Source: DAOUKH01 sp965261455 (GTDB lineage Bacteria; Chloroflexota; Dehalococcoidia; SHYB01). Taken from it: a DNA stretch of 64,000 nucleotides. The position numbers were made by a program, and so were the translations under genes. Shown in pieces: positions 30,690-40,367 of the stretch (the first letter of the stretch is position 1; the number at the start of each line of letters is the position of its first letter). Under the pieces are notes generated by a model, which saw only the letters and a list, made by a program, of their open reading frames with translations, searched no databases and was not told where the DNA came from. The stretch is from assembly GCA_965261455.1 (NCBI GenBank), contig OZ253453.1:124001-188000 (forward strand). The letters run 5' to 3'.

Positions 30690-33118
30690 GTCTTGGGTTG
30701 CAGGGTCGGCGGCGGGAGGTCGGCGGGCGGGAAGTCGGCGATGACTTTTTCCTGGTAGAGCCGGTCGAACGCGGCGTCGTCCAAGCCCACCATGCGGCCG
30801 TAGGCCAGACGGTTGTGCTCGCCGAAGCCGGGCGCGGCCCGGCGAATCGACGCCGGCGTGGCCGACAGTTTCCACGGCATGCCGGGGTAGGGGAAGACGC
30901 CGACGTCGGGGTGGGCGACGGGGACGTAGAAGCCGCGCTCGTGGGCGTGGAGGCTGCTCACCATCTCCCAGTTCGCCAGCACCGGCGCGGCGGGGACCCC
31001 CGCCGCTTGGAGCAATTCGGCGGCTTGCATGTGGTCGTAGCGGCAGGTCCATTCTGAGAGCAGGTCGTCGATCTCGTCGTGATGTGCCCGGCGGCCCGGC
31101 TCGGTGGCGAAACGCGCGTCGCCGAGACGGGGGTCAGCGACGACGTCGCAGAGCCGTTGCCAATCGTCGTCGCTTCGCACCGAGACGACGATCCACATGT
31201 CGTCGCCCAGGCTTGGATAGCAGCCCTGGGGGGCGTAGCGCTCGTGGCGGTTGCCCCGGCGGGGCTGGACCGCGCCGGTGAAGGCGTATTCGAGGAGTGC
31301 GTCGGCGAAGAAGACGGCCCCGCTCTCCAGGAGGGAGAGATCGATATGCTGACCCTCGCCGGTGCGCCGCCGGTAGTGGAGCGCCGCTTGGATGGCGAGC
31401 GCGGCGTGGGCGCCGGTGACGGGGTCGGCGTAGAAGAGCGAGGTGGTGTGGGGTGTCCGGTCGTCGGGATAACCCATGAGGGCGGCGAGGCCGGAGGCGC
31501 CTTCGATGTTGGCCCCGTAGGCGATGTAGTCGCGCATCGGGCCGGTCTGTCCGAACGCGGAGATCGAGGCCATGATGAGGCGCGGGTTCTCTTGGCGCAG
31601 CCGGTCGTAGGTCAAGTCGAAGTTGCGCAGCACACGCGGCGCGTTGTTTTCGAGAAGGACGTCGGTCTCCTTCACCAGGTCGAGGACGAGCTCGCGCCCC
31701 CGGGGCTGGCTGAAGTCCAAGGTTCCCGCGTACTTGTTTCGGTTTATTTGGTTGAAATAGTAGGAGCGGTTGTAGTGGTACTTGAAGACCTGTCTGCCGG
31801 GGTAGCGCGAGCCGCGCGTGACCAGGCGGTCGGCGGGCTCGAACTTGATGACCTCCGCCCCCAGGTCGGCAAGGTAGCGGCTCGCCAGCGGCGCGACCCA
31901 GTGGCCCGCCAGCTCGATGACGCGGATGCCGGCGAGGGGCAGCCGTCCCGCCGGCGCTTCCGGCTCCAGGGGCTCGCGGTCGGCGGTGCGCAGCGGCGGC
32001 GGAGGGGCCTCCCGTTCGGGCCAGCCCTCCGCCTCGTCGTCTAGCCTGGGCGGCGGCAGCCGCAGGCTGGGCGGCGACTCGCTGAGCTTATAGGGGTAGC
32101 CGGGAAGTTCGACGCCGCTCGCCGACCAGGGCGGCCCGATAAACCAGCCGCGGGCACGCAACTGCTCCTGTTCGAGGAGCGCCGGCGCTTGGTAGACCGG
32201 CGAGCATGCGATGCGCAGCTCCTGCGCCCGCTCGAAGACTTCGGCGGCGGTGTGCTCGATGCACCAGCCACGGGCAACGTCGAGGAGTTCCTCTTGATGA
32301 TCGGACCACGCCTGGCGGTCGGCGAAGCGGGGGTCGTCGGCGAGGTCGGGGCGCTCGAAGAGCACGAAGTTGTCGGGGTTCCAGAGGTTGGGCATGAAGA
32401 CGGCCCAACCGTCCTTGCACTCGATGGCCCAGGAACCCCCGCGGCGCAGCACGGAGCCTTCGTGCGTCCAAGCTGTCGTCGTCCAGCAGTGGGCCGACCA
32501 CAGCGATTCCAGCCGCGAAACGTCGATATGCTGGCCTTCCCCGGTCTCCTTCGCCCACCACAGCGCGGCGAGCGCGGCGATGGTGGCCTGCACCCCGGCG
32601 TGGAGCTGCCCCTGGTGGCCGGGCACCATCAGCGGTTCTCGTTCCGGGTCGCCGCCGAAGTACATGTAGCCGCCCAGCGCCCACTCGACGATCTCTTCGG
32701 TCTCCCAATTGCGCCAAGGGCCGGTGAGCCCGAACGGTGTAATCGAGACGACCACGAGCGCGGGGTTGCCCCGCCGCAGGTCGTCCAGCGAGAGGCCGAG
32801 TGCTGCGGCGCGCCCCGGCCGGAAGTTCTCGACGACGAGGTCGGCTTCCGCGGCCAGGGTGAGGACGCGGCCGGGGTCGGCCTCGGCGTCGAGCGGGAGG
32901 CGCAGCTTGTTGGCGCACAGGTGAATGAAGCGCCCGCTGCCGTTGGGGTCTGGCGTTCCGCCCTGAAACGGCCCTGCACGGCGCAGAGGGTGGCCCCCGG
33001 GGCCTTCGGCGAGAATGACGTCGGCGCCGAGATCGGCGAGCAGCTTGGTGCAATAGGCACCGGCGGCGTCATCGCTCAGGTCGAGGACGCGAAGGCCGGA
33101 GAGGGCCGGGCCGCTCAT
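30686..33118 (-). CDS. double-length CaiB/BaiF CoA transferase (two tandem domains)
   Basis: 810 residues from the ATG at 33118, twice the normal size. Domain 1 (about 1-385) begins LSGLRVLDLSDDAAGAYCTKLLADLGADVILAEGP; domain 2 (about 395-800) begins LAGIRVIELAGHWVAPLASRYLADLGAEVIKFEPADRL. Catalytic-region motifs are GQHIDVSRLESLW and GQHIDLSLLESG, each with Glu where formyl-CoA transferase has Asp. Normal family members are intertwined homodimers, so the fused form may be an intramolecular pseudo-dimer. No linker beyond a proline-rich stretch (EAPPPPLRTADREPLEPEAP). Confidence 0.9.
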   Translation of the reverse strand: MSGPALSGLRVLDLSDDAAGAYCTKLLADLGADVILAEGPGGHPLRRAGPFQGGTPDPNGSGRFIHLCANKLRLPLDAEADPGRVLTLAAEADLVVENFRPGRAAALGLSLDDLRRGNPALVVVSITPFGLTGPWRNWETEEIVEWALGGYMYFGGDPEREPLMVPGHQGQLHAGVQATIAALAALWWAKETGEGQHIDVSRLESLWSAHCWTTTAWTHEGSVLRRGGSWAIECKDGWAVFMPNLWNPDNFVLFERPDLADDPRFADRQAWSDHQEELLDVARGWCIEHTAAEVFERAQELRIACSPVYQAPALLEQEQLRARGWFIGPPWSASGVELPGYPYKLSESPPSLRLPPPRLDDEAEGWPEREAPPPPLRTADREPLEPEAPAGRLPLAGIRVIELAGHWVAPLASRYLADLGAEVIKFEPADRLVTRGSRYPGRQVFKYHYNRSYYFNQINRNKYAGTLDFSQPRGRELVLDLVKETDVLLENNAPRVLRNFDLTYDRLRQENPRLIMASISAFGQTGPMRDYIAYGANIEGASGLAALMGYPDDRTPHTTSLFYADPVTGAHAALAIQAALHYRRRTGEGQHIDLSLLESGAVFFADALLEYAFTGAVQPRRGNRHERYAPQGCYPSLGDDMWIVVSVRSDDDWQRLCDVVADPRLGDARFATEPGRRAHHDEIDDLLSEWTCRYDHMQAAELLQAAGVPAAPVLANWEMVSSLHAHERGFYVPVAHPDVGVFPYPGMPWKLSATPASIRRAAPGFGEHNRLAYGRMVGLDDAAFDRLYQEKVIADFPPADLPPPTLQPKT

Positions 33119-33151
33119 GGAAGGGCCCCTAGGCGCCCCTCCCCTCCGGCC

Positions 33152-33200
33152 TTTCCCCCTCTGGGGGAAACTGAAAGAGGGCACGCGCCCAAAGGGCGCG
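33152..33200. repeat. partial copy of the dispersed hairpin repeat
   Basis: TTTCCCCC-TCT-GGGGGAAA (33152-33170), then CTGAAAGAGGGCA and CGCGCCC-AAA-GGGCGCG (33184-33200). Same layout as the copies at 22581 and 55564, with compensating changes in the stems. Located upstream of the double CoA transferase gene. Confidence 0.65.
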
Positions 33201-33271
33201 TCGGAGGGGCAGGGCGGGGAGGGGTGCGCCGACTTCCATGGAGCCGGAAGCGCCAGTTACGCAAAGGTCTC

Positions 33272-34018
33272 CTACGGCATGAAGTTGCCGCCGTTGATGT
33301 TGAGGATCGCGCCGTTAATCCCCGAGGCGGCGTCGGACGAGAGAAACACGATGCCCTGGGCGATCTCCTCGGGTTCGAGCCAACGCTTCGAGACGAGTTC
33401 CTGCGCCATCTCGTTCAGCGTCTCCCGCGGGGTGTAGGTCAGGATGGTCTCCGACGCCGTATGTCCCGGCGCGACGGTGTTCACTCGCACGCCGTGGGGG
33501 GCGCCCTCGAGCGCGAGCACCCGGCTCATACCTAGAAGGCCCGCCTTGGCGGTACAGTAGGCCACCATATTTTCCAACGGCCGGAAGGCGGCTCCCGAGG
33601 CGATGTTCACGATCGCGCCGCTCTTCTGTTCGGTCATGACCTTCATCGCCGCCTGCGAGGTGAAGAAGACGCCGCGCACGTTGAGGTCCATGATCTTGTC
33701 CCAATGCTCCTCAGTCGCATCGAGGACGCTCGCCCGGGGATAGATGGCGGCGACGTTGGCTAGCGCGTCGAGGCGGCCGAAATGAGCGGCAATATCGGCG
33801 ATGACGCGGCGGGCGTCGTCCGGCTTGGAGAGATCGGCGGCGAATGCCTTCGCTTCGCCTCCCGTGTCCTCGATCTGCCTGGCGACCTGAGCGGCCCCAT
33901 CCTCGTTGACGTCGATGAGGGCCACCTTTGCGCCGTGCTCGGCGTAGAGGAGCGCCGCCCGCTTGCCGATGCCGCTGGCCGCGCCGGTGACGGCGGCGAT
34001 CTTGCCGGTCATGTCCAT
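33272..34018 (-). CDS. SDR family NAD(P)-dependent oxidoreductase
   Basis: 248 residues from the ATG at 34018, with AGGAGG 8 bp upstream; the open frame further 5' has no protein character. TGAASGIGKRAALLYAEHGAKVALIDVNEDGA (D after the second strand suggests NAD), NVAAIYP, NIASGAAF and the YCTAK catalytic pair, then LNINGGNFMP. A classic 250-residue SDR of the FabG/glucose-dehydrogenase type. Divergent from the formyltransferase gene; substrate unknown. Confidence 0.9.
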   Translation of the reverse strand: MDMTGKIAAVTGAASGIGKRAALLYAEHGAKVALIDVNEDGAAQVARQIEDTGGEAKAFAADLSKPDDARRVIADIAAHFGRLDALANVAAIYPRASVLDATEEHWDKIMDLNVRGVFFTSQAAMKVMTEQKSGAIVNIASGAAFRPLENMVAYCTAKAGLLGMSRVLALEGAPHGVRVNTVAPGHTASETILTYTPRETLNEMAQELVSKRWLEPEEIAQGIVFLSSDAASGINGAILNINGGNFMP

Positions 34019-34135
34019 GGTGGGGCCTCCTGCCGCGCCCGACGCTGTGCCACGCCGCCGAGCGCGCCAATTAGAGCATGGGGCCTCGGGCCGGTCAACC
34101 GAGTCCGTCCCGTCCGTTGGCGTCGGCGCCATCCG

Positions 34136-34163
34136 TTGACACACCCTAAGCGCCCGGTATCAT
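34136..34163 (+). promoter_or_regulatory. promoter of the formyltransferase gene
   Basis: TTGACA (34136-34141), a 16-bp spacer and TATCAT (34158-34163). It lies 36 bp upstream of the ATG at 34199. One of the clearest sigma-70-type promoters in the window. Confidence 0.6.
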
Positions 34164-34198
34164 GGGGCGCGCCCCACCCCCTCTGTCGGAGCGACTCT

Positions 34199-35119
34199 AT
34201 GCGACTCGCGGTCATCGGCCAGGCCCCCTTCGGAGAGGCCGTCTTCAAACGCCTGCTCGACGACGGTGAGGAGATCGTCGCCGTCTCCGCCCCGGCGACG
34301 CCCGAGGGAAGACGGCCCGACCCGCTGCGCGCCGCGGCTGATGAGCGCGGCATCCCCGTCTTCGGAACGCGCGACTTCAAGCACGACGAGGTCTTCGAGG
34401 CCTACGAGGCCCTTGCGCCCGACCTCAACGTGATGGCCTTCGTCACCGACATTCTTGCCGAGCGGGTGCTCCTCACGCCCCCCTTGCAGACTATCCAGTA
34501 CCACCCCTCGTTGCTCCCGAGGCACCGCGGGGCTAGCGCAATGAACTGGGCCATCATCCAAGGCGAGACCAGGACGGGCCTCACCATCTTCTGGCCCGAT
34601 AAGGGCATCGACACCGGCCCCGTTCTATTGCAGCAGGAAGTCGAAATCGAGCCCGACGACACGCTCGGCTCGCTCTACTTCGGCAAGCTGTTCGGCCTGG
34701 GCGTGGACGCCATGGCGGAGTCGGTGAGGCTGGTGAAGTCGGGCGAGGCCCCCCGTATTGAGCAGGACCACTCCCAGGCCACCTACGAGGGCCTCTGCCG
34801 CGACCCGGAGGCGGCGATCGACTGGTCGCAGCCGGCGCAGAAGGTTTACGACCTCATCCGCGGCTGCAACCCGCAGCCCGGCGCTCACACCACCTTTCGG
34901 AGCGGGCCGATGAAGATCTTCGATTGCCGGCTCGGCGAGGCGGCGGACGAGGCCCCGCCCGGCGAGGTCTTGTCGGTCTCGCCCGACGAGATCGCCGTCG
35001 CGCTCGCGGGCGGCTCGCTGCGGGTGCATCGCGTCCAGCCCAAGGGCTCGCCGAAGCAGAAGGCCCCCGAGTTCATCGCCGCCTCGGGTATCGAGGCCGG
35101 CGAGCGCTTCGGGGCTTAG
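34199..35119 (+). CDS. 10-formyltetrahydrofolate hydrolase-domain / formyltransferase family protein
   Basis: 306 residues. MRLAVIGQAPFGEAVFKRLLDDGEEIVAV, IQYHPSLLPRHRGASAMNW (catalytic H102) and FWPDKGIDTGPVLLQQ (D138) closely resemble the N-terminal hydrolase domain of 10-formyl-THF dehydrogenase (ALDH1L1) rather than methionyl-tRNA formyltransferase. A C-terminal OB-like domain (about 205-306) contains QPGAHTTFRSGPMKIFDCRL. There is no acyl-carrier or aldehyde dehydrogenase domain, so it may simply release formate from 10-formyl-THF or transfer the formyl group. The dedicated promoter lies just upstream. Confidence 0.85.
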   Translation: MRLAVIGQAPFGEAVFKRLLDDGEEIVAVSAPATPEGRRPDPLRAAADERGIPVFGTRDFKHDEVFEAYEALAPDLNVMAFVTDILAERVLLTPPLQTIQYHPSLLPRHRGASAMNWAIIQGETRTGLTIFWPDKGIDTGPVLLQQEVEIEPDDTLGSLYFGKLFGLGVDAMAESVRLVKSGEAPRIEQDHSQATYEGLCRDPEAAIDWSQPAQKVYDLIRGCNPQPGAHTTFRSGPMKIFDCRLGEAADEAPPGEVLSVSPDEIAVALAGGSLRVHRVQPKGSPKQKAPEFIAASGIEAGERFGA

Positions 35120-35136
35120 AGAGCGGGCGCGCCGCC

Positions 35137-35505
35137 TTGGCGATCAGCCGCAAGAAGGCGCTGGAACGGGGCCGCGAGTCTATCGAGCGGCCCAAGGGCG
35201 CGATGAACGTGGTGCTCTACCACGGCAGGGGCGGCCTCACCGTGCGTTACCAGGGCAAGGTGATCGCGCGCACGCACGCCTCGGCGGTGGGAAGGCGGCT
35301 TGCCCCCTACCTCGCCGAGTCGCTGGGCGCGCCGCTGCCCCCGGTGGGCGGGTCGGTCGAGGCCACCGTGAGCTCCGGGGTCATGTACCGCGCCCTCTCC
35401 ATCTCCTCCCTCGACCTGCGCGTCCCCGAGGCCCGCGAGCTCCTCGACTACCTGCTGGAAGAGGCCCAGGCCATGCGCGGGTTCACCACGCAGCAACTTG
35501 TGTGA
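35137..35505 (+). CDS. hypothetical protein
   Basis: About 122 residues if started at the TTG at 35137; an ATG at 35200 gives a shorter version. The conserved-looking core is NVVLYHGRGGLTVRYQGKVIARTHASAVGRRLAPYLAESLG, followed by VEATVSSGVMYRALSISSLDL and a helical end RELLDYLLEEAQAM. No family recognised, no membrane span. It lies 17 bp after the formyltransferase gene in the same direction, so it may be cotranscribed. Start uncertain. Confidence 0.5.
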   Translation: MAISRKKALERGRESIERPKGAMNVVLYHGRGGLTVRYQGKVIARTHASAVGRRLAPYLAESLGAPLPPVGGSVEATVSSGVMYRALSISSLDLRVPEARELLDYLLEEAQAMRGFTTQQLV

Positions 35506-35586
35506 GGCGGGAGTAGGAGGACGGAGTAGGATGGGCGGGGGTTCGCGAGTGGAATCGAACGTCTTCGAGGAAGAAGGGGGAGCTTG

Positions 35587-35758
35587 ATGCCGTTCCCATC
35601 TCGGCAGGCCGCCATCGCCGGCGTCTATCGTTGTCATGGGGAACATGGTCGAGTACGCCCCGGTCGAGCTCGAAGTCGGCATGCCTGTCGAAATCGCCTA
35701 CGAGGACATCCGTGAGGAGGACGCCACAATGTGGCGCTTCCGTCCCCGCCGCGCGTAA
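35587..35758 (+). pseudogene. remnant joining a thiolase N terminus to a DUF35 C terminus
   Basis: From the ATG at 35587 one frame reads MPFPSRQAAIAGVY, the usual N terminus of SCP2-type thiolases or lipid-transfer proteins, and then loses sense. In a different frame the stretch GNMVEYAPVELEVGMPVEIA and WRFRPRRA up to the stop at 35758 matches the end of DUF35 OB-fold proteins, which are encoded beside such thiolases. Both genes seem to have been reduced to their outer ends by one internal deletion near 35635. Confidence 0.5.
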
Positions 35759-35762
35759 CTGC

Positions 35763-36788
<1,026 letters not shown>

Positions 36789-36896
36789 ACGGTCTCCTCT
36801 CCGGTTTCACCGGCGCGGGCCGGTCCTCACGCGGATGCGTGTTGGTCTATTCTAAGCCGAATCCAGCGCGCGGGGACGCCCCGCGGACGAGATGCA

Positions 36897-37799
36897 ATGA
36901 CGGGAACCATCGTAGTCCATGGCGGTGCGGGTGCTCCGGCGTCGCTCAACGGCGGCTGCGCGGCCGCGGCCGCGGCGGCTCTCGCCCGGCTTCGTGACGG
37001 CGCAGACGCCCTCGACGCGGCGGTCGAGGCTGTCGTCGTCATGGAGAACGACGGGCGGTTCAACGCCGGCTCCGGCTCGGTCATGCGCCTCGACGGCGAG
37101 ACCGTCGAGATGGACGCCGGGGTTATGGACTCGACGGGCCGGCTAGGCGCCGTCGCCGCGGCGCGGCGCGTGAGCAACCCGGTGCTCGTGGCCCGCCGCG
37201 TCGCCGACACGCCGCACACCCTCCTCGCCGGCGAGGGCGCCACGAGGTTCGCCAAGGCGGTGGGACTCGAAGCCGAGACCGAGCCGCCGCAGCGGGTGCG
37301 GGAACGCCACCGCCACCTGATCGAGCGCCTCGCGTCAGGCGCGGTGGAGGGCGGATGGAGCGCGGGCGGTCTGGCGGACGCCTGGAACTTCCCGGTGCCC
37401 TACGACCGCATCTTCCAGTCCCAGAGCGGTGCGCCGGAGTCCTGCGACACCGTCGGCGCCGTCGTGCGGGGGCCGGACGGCACGTTTGCCGTTGCCGGAT
37501 CGACCGGCGGCAGTGCGCCGATGCTGTTGGGCCGCGTGGGCGACACGCCCCTCATCGGCTGCGGCTTCTTCGCCGGAGAGCACGGGGCCGTCGCCTGTAC
37601 CGGCATCGGCGAGGAGATCGCGCGGCGCATGCTGGCCCGCGAGGTCTATGAATCGATGCGGGCGGGAGTGACGGCGCAGGCGGCCTGCGAGGCCGGCGTC
37701 GACCTGTTCCCCGCCGAGGCCTCGGTCGGAGTCATCGCGGTCGGCCGCGATGGCGCAGGCGCGGCCTCCAACCGCGATATGGCCCGCGCCTTCGCCTGA
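36897..37799 (+). CDS. isoaspartyl peptidase / plant-type L-asparaginase
   Basis: 300 residues from the ATG at 36897. IVVHGGAGAP is the N-terminal signature; the autoprocessing Ntn nucleophile is T185 in ESCDTVGAVVRG, followed by STGGSAPMLLGRVGDTPLIGCGFFAGEHGAVACTGIGEE. The precursor is cleaved before T185 to give alpha and beta chains; the enzyme hydrolyses isoaspartyl dipeptides and asparagine. Monocistronic, convergent with the DUF711 gene. Confidence 0.9.
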   Translation: MTGTIVVHGGAGAPASLNGGCAAAAAAALARLRDGADALDAAVEAVVVMENDGRFNAGSGSVMRLDGETVEMDAGVMDSTGRLGAVAAARRVSNPVLVARRVADTPHTLLAGEGATRFAKAVGLEAETEPPQRVRERHRHLIERLASGAVEGGWSAGGLADAWNFPVPYDRIFQSQSGAPESCDTVGAVVRGPDGTFAVAGSTGGSAPMLLGRVGDTPLIGCGFFAGEHGAVACTGIGEEIARRMLAREVYESMRAGVTAQAACEAGVDLFPAEASVGVIAVGRDGAGAASNRDMARAFA

Positions 37800-37811
37800 G
37801 GAGCGCTGCCC

Positions 37812-39041
37812 CTAACCGCCGCCTCTGACGTTCCAATCGCCCATGCTGAAGAGGCGGTCGGCGTCTTCGATGTCCTCCACGCTGTCTAGGCGCGCGACGG
37901 TGGTGGGGGCGAAGTAGGGGAAGTCGAACGTCACGACGTCGCCGGCGCGCTTCCCACGTATCGGCATGAGGCGGACGGTGAGCGGCTTGCGCAGCCGTAC
38001 GGAGAGCGCGCAGACGTCGAGGTACACCCGCGCCGCCTGCTCGGCGGTGACATCGCCAGGAACGGGGACGGTGTCGAGGCCGGTCCCGCACACCGCCGAG
38101 TAGGTCAGGAGGTCGCTGATGGAGTAGCTGCCCTCGCGGTGGCGCTCGGCGAGCACGGAGTCTTCGAGGATCGGAAGCATGAGGCCCGAGAATCCGCAGC
38201 GGCGGACCCGGGCGGAGCGCAGCGCGTCGGCGACCATGGCCGAGGCGAACAGCGTGCCGCCCGCGCCGAACCGGCCCACGCCGAGACGCTCAATGGCCCC
38301 GGCGATGCTGCGCGCGGCGTCGGGGAAGGGCGCGAGCGAGATGTCCATACCGTGGAAGACGGCCCCGTGTTTCGCCGCGGTCTCCGCGACGGCGGCCTCG
38401 ATCCGCTCGCCGTGGCCTTCGATGGCGCCGGTCAGCCGGTCGAGGGCCTCGTCGAACGACGACGCGCCGTCGAAGGCGTCCACGGCGAGGTTGGCCGCTT
38501 CGAGCGCGAGGGAGAAGCCGGGCGGGCCGCCGTCGTGGTAGCCGGTGGGGAAGAAGGGGCCGTTCGGCGGTACGTTCGCCGCGATGGCGAAGCGGCGCGC
38601 CGCAGCTCCCTGATCATCGAGCCGCCCGATCTCGACCAGCGCCTCGGCGGCCATGTGCGCCGCTCTCGTGTTGACGCCGGCGAGGGTAGCTGGCATGACA
38701 GAGACGAAGACGCCCTCGGTGGCCGCGAGGATGCGCGGGACGGCCTCGATGAGGGCCGGAGCCTCCCGCCGCGGCGGTGCGACGATGGGGCCGACGGAGC
38801 AGTAGCCGACGTCCACGCCACGCGCGGCCGCTTCGAGCCGCTGTGCAAACTCGACCGCTTCCTCCGCGCCGACAACGATCTCGCTGATCGGTTGCGTGGC
38901 GATCCGGAGCGTCTGCACCGGGTAGCCCGCCCGCTCCAGTCGCTCCCGCGTCTCGTCCGCCAGGCGGGCCGCGGCTTCGACGGCCTCCTGGTCGAGGTCG
39001 GCGCGTTGCCGGTGGCCGGCGGTGACGGCGCGTATCTCCAA
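37812..39041 (-). CDS. DUF711 (UPF0210) family protein
   Basis: 409 residues from a TTG at 39041, chosen because AAAGGAG lies 8 bp upstream and the family N terminus (LEIRAVTAG) begins there. PISEIVVGAEEAVEFAQRL, DVGYCSVGPI, FFPTGYHDGGPPGFSLALEAANL, FHGMDISLAPFPDAARSIAGAIERLG and RCGFSGLMLPILEDS match this glycyl-radical-like-fold family, whose function is not established. The C-terminal part (MLPIRGKRAGDVVTFDFPYF) is usually involved in binding. Divergent from the PPOX gene. Confidence 0.88.
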   Translation of the reverse strand: MEIRAVTAGHRQRADLDQEAVEAAARLADETRERLERAGYPVQTLRIATQPISEIVVGAEEAVEFAQRLEAAARGVDVGYCSVGPIVAPPRREAPALIEAVPRILAATEGVFVSVMPATLAGVNTRAAHMAAEALVEIGRLDDQGAAARRFAIAANVPPNGPFFPTGYHDGGPPGFSLALEAANLAVDAFDGASSFDEALDRLTGAIEGHGERIEAAVAETAAKHGAVFHGMDISLAPFPDAARSIAGAIERLGVGRFGAGGTLFASAMVADALRSARVRRCGFSGLMLPILEDSVLAERHREGSYSISDLLTYSAVCGTGLDTVPVPGDVTAEQAARVYLDVCALSVRLRKPLTVRLMPIRGKRAGDVVTFDFPYFAPTTVARLDSVEDIEDADRLFSMGDWNVRGGG

Positions 39042-39114
39042 GGCGCGGCTCCTTTCGGTAGGGACAGTCTGAGGCTCGATGGGCCGGTCTAGTATAGGAT
39101 TGCGGCGAAGTCCT

Positions 39115-39549
39115 ATGTCCGCTCCGCTGTTTACGCCTGAGCAGGCCCGCTTCCTGGCGTCGCGTCGCGTTGGACGCCTGGCCACGGCCTCCGCCGACGG
39201 CCGGCCCCACGCCGTGCCGGTCTGCTACGCCTTCGACGGCGCGCTTCTCTACACGCCGATCGACGAGAAACCGAAGCGGGTGGGAGCGGACCGTCTGTTG
39301 AGGGTCAGGAACGTGCGGGAGAACCCGCAAGTCGCGCTGGTGGTCGACGACTACGACGAAGACTGGTCCAAACTTGCCTTCGTGATCGTGCGGGGGCGCG
39401 CCGAGATCGTGGATCGCGGCGACGCAAGGAGCGGGGCGCTAGCGCTGCTGCGGGAGAAGTACCCGCAGTACCGCGCTATGGCGCTGGAGGAGCGTCCCCT
39501 GCTGGTGATCGAGCCGGAGTCGGTCGCCGCGTGGGGGCGGGTCGAGTAG
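39115..39549 (+). CDS. PPOX class, Rv0121-type flavin/F420-dependent oxidoreductase
   Basis: 144 residues from the ATG at 39115. FTPEQARFLASRRVGRLATASADGRPHAVPVCYAFDGALLYTPID and KRLLRVRNVRENP-like text (ADRLLRVRNVRENPQVALVVDDYDEDW) are typical of the split-beta-barrel family named after Rv0121c, associated with F420 in actinobacteria. Cofactor here is unproven. Its stop abuts the convergent SRPBCC gene with no gap. Confidence 0.85.
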   Translation: MSAPLFTPEQARFLASRRVGRLATASADGRPHAVPVCYAFDGALLYTPIDEKPKRVGADRLLRVRNVRENPQVALVVDDYDEDWSKLAFVIVRGRAEIVDRGDARSGALALLREKYPQYRAMALEERPLLVIEPESVAAWGRVE

Positions 39550-40083
39550 TCAGCCCGTGTCTGGGGATTCGTCCTCGAGCGGCGGTGTGTCGGGCTCGAT
39601 CTGCATCCCTTCGCACTTCAGGCGGAGGAAGCGGACCCAGTCTTCGAGCGTCTTTTGGAGCGACGCTTGCAGGCGGCGGCGGAAGAGGAAGGGCAGCCAT
39701 CCGCGCAGCGATTGCTCGGTGACGAGGAGCGACTCCTCGCCGTCGGCCTCGATCGACCAAGCGTGACGGAGGCGGGCGCCTGTCGTCTTGCCGTTCCAGA
39801 CCACGCGCTGGCGCGGCGCGACCGATTCGAACCGCGAGCGTATCTTGAAGCCGCCCGATCGCCACACGAAGCGCGTTCCCGGTTCGAGCGGTCCTTCGAC
39901 GGAGACGTCGGCGATACCGTTGTGCCAGTTGGGCCAGCCTGCCACGTCGGTGAGCACCTGCCACACCGTCTGGGCCGGAGCGGCGATGCGTTGCTCGACG
40001 CGGGCGTTGACGGGGGCGGGGTCGTCGCCCCCCACTTCGTCATTCCCGCGAAAGCGGGAATCCATCTCAGCAGATCGCGTCAT
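39550..40083 (-). CDS. SRPBCC (polyketide cyclase/START-like) domain protein with repeat-derived N terminus
   Basis: 177 residues as an open frame. From about residue 27, ARVEQRIAAPAQTVWQVLTDVAGWPNWHNGIADVSVEGPLEPGTRFVWRSGG is the SRPBCC ligand-binding fold, ending in an amphipathic helix LQASLQKTLEDWVRFLRL. The first 20 residues (MDSRFRGNDEV) are encoded by a palindromic repeat of the widespread SRFRGND type, so the start was probably supplied by repeat insertion or lies at a non-ATG codon downstream. It overlaps the GIY-YIG gene by 17 bp. Confidence 0.75.
   Translation of the reverse strand: MTRSAEMDSRFRGNDEVGGDDPAPVNARVEQRIAAPAQTVWQVLTDVAGWPNWHNGIADVSVEGPLEPGTRFVWRSGGFKIRSRFESVAPRQRVVWNGKTTGARLRHAWSIEADGEESLLVTEQSLRGWLPFLFRRRLQASLQKTLEDWVRFLRLKCEGMQIEPDTPPLEDESPDTG
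40042..40061. repeat. SRFRGND-type palindrome, copy 1
   Basis: ATTCCCGC-GAAA-GCGGGAAT, a perfect 8-bp stem with a 4-nt loop. Same element as at 40368-40387 in opposite orientation. It overlaps the 5' end of the SRPBCC gene. Confidence 0.8.
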
Positions 40084-40354
40084 GCAGGTCCGCCCATGCC
40101 GGGTTTTCTTTCTCGATCAACTCGATCTTCCACGCGCGGTTCCATTTCTTGAGCGCCTTCTCCCGCATGATTGCGCTTTCCATTGTCCCATGGACCTCAT
40201 GCCAGACTAGGCGGTGAACGCCATAACGCTTCGTAAATCCGTCCACGAGGTCATGCTTGTGCTGCCACACGCGCTGGGCGAGGCCCGACGTTACGCCGAT
40301 GTAGAGAGTGCCCCGCGGCTTGCTGGCAAGGATATAGACACAAGGTGTTCGCAT
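40067..40354 (-). CDS. GIY-YIG nuclease superfamily protein
   Basis: 95 residues. VYILASKPRGTLYIGVTSGLAQRVWQHKHDLVDGFTKRYGVHRLVWHEVH contains the GIY-YIG pair (VYI and YIG) and the R of LAQRVWQHK; the C-terminal E lies in MESAIMREKALKKWNRAWKIELIE. This is the small free-standing UPF0213-like type, role unknown (DNA repair or mobile-element linked). It is flanked by two inverted copies of a palindromic repeat, 40042-40061 and 40368-40387, suggesting a mobile or co-transferred unit. Confidence 0.88.
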   Translation of the reverse strand: MRTPCVYILASKPRGTLYIGVTSGLAQRVWQHKHDLVDGFTKRYGVHRLVWHEVHGTMESAIMREKALKKWNRAWKIELIEKENPAWADLHDAIC

Positions 40355-40367
40355 CCGTGGGCTTTGG

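Noticed and set aside
36897..37799. Secreted asparaginase
   Set aside because: No signal peptide before IVVHGGAG; the open frame upstream of the ATG at 36897 has no hydrophobic segment.
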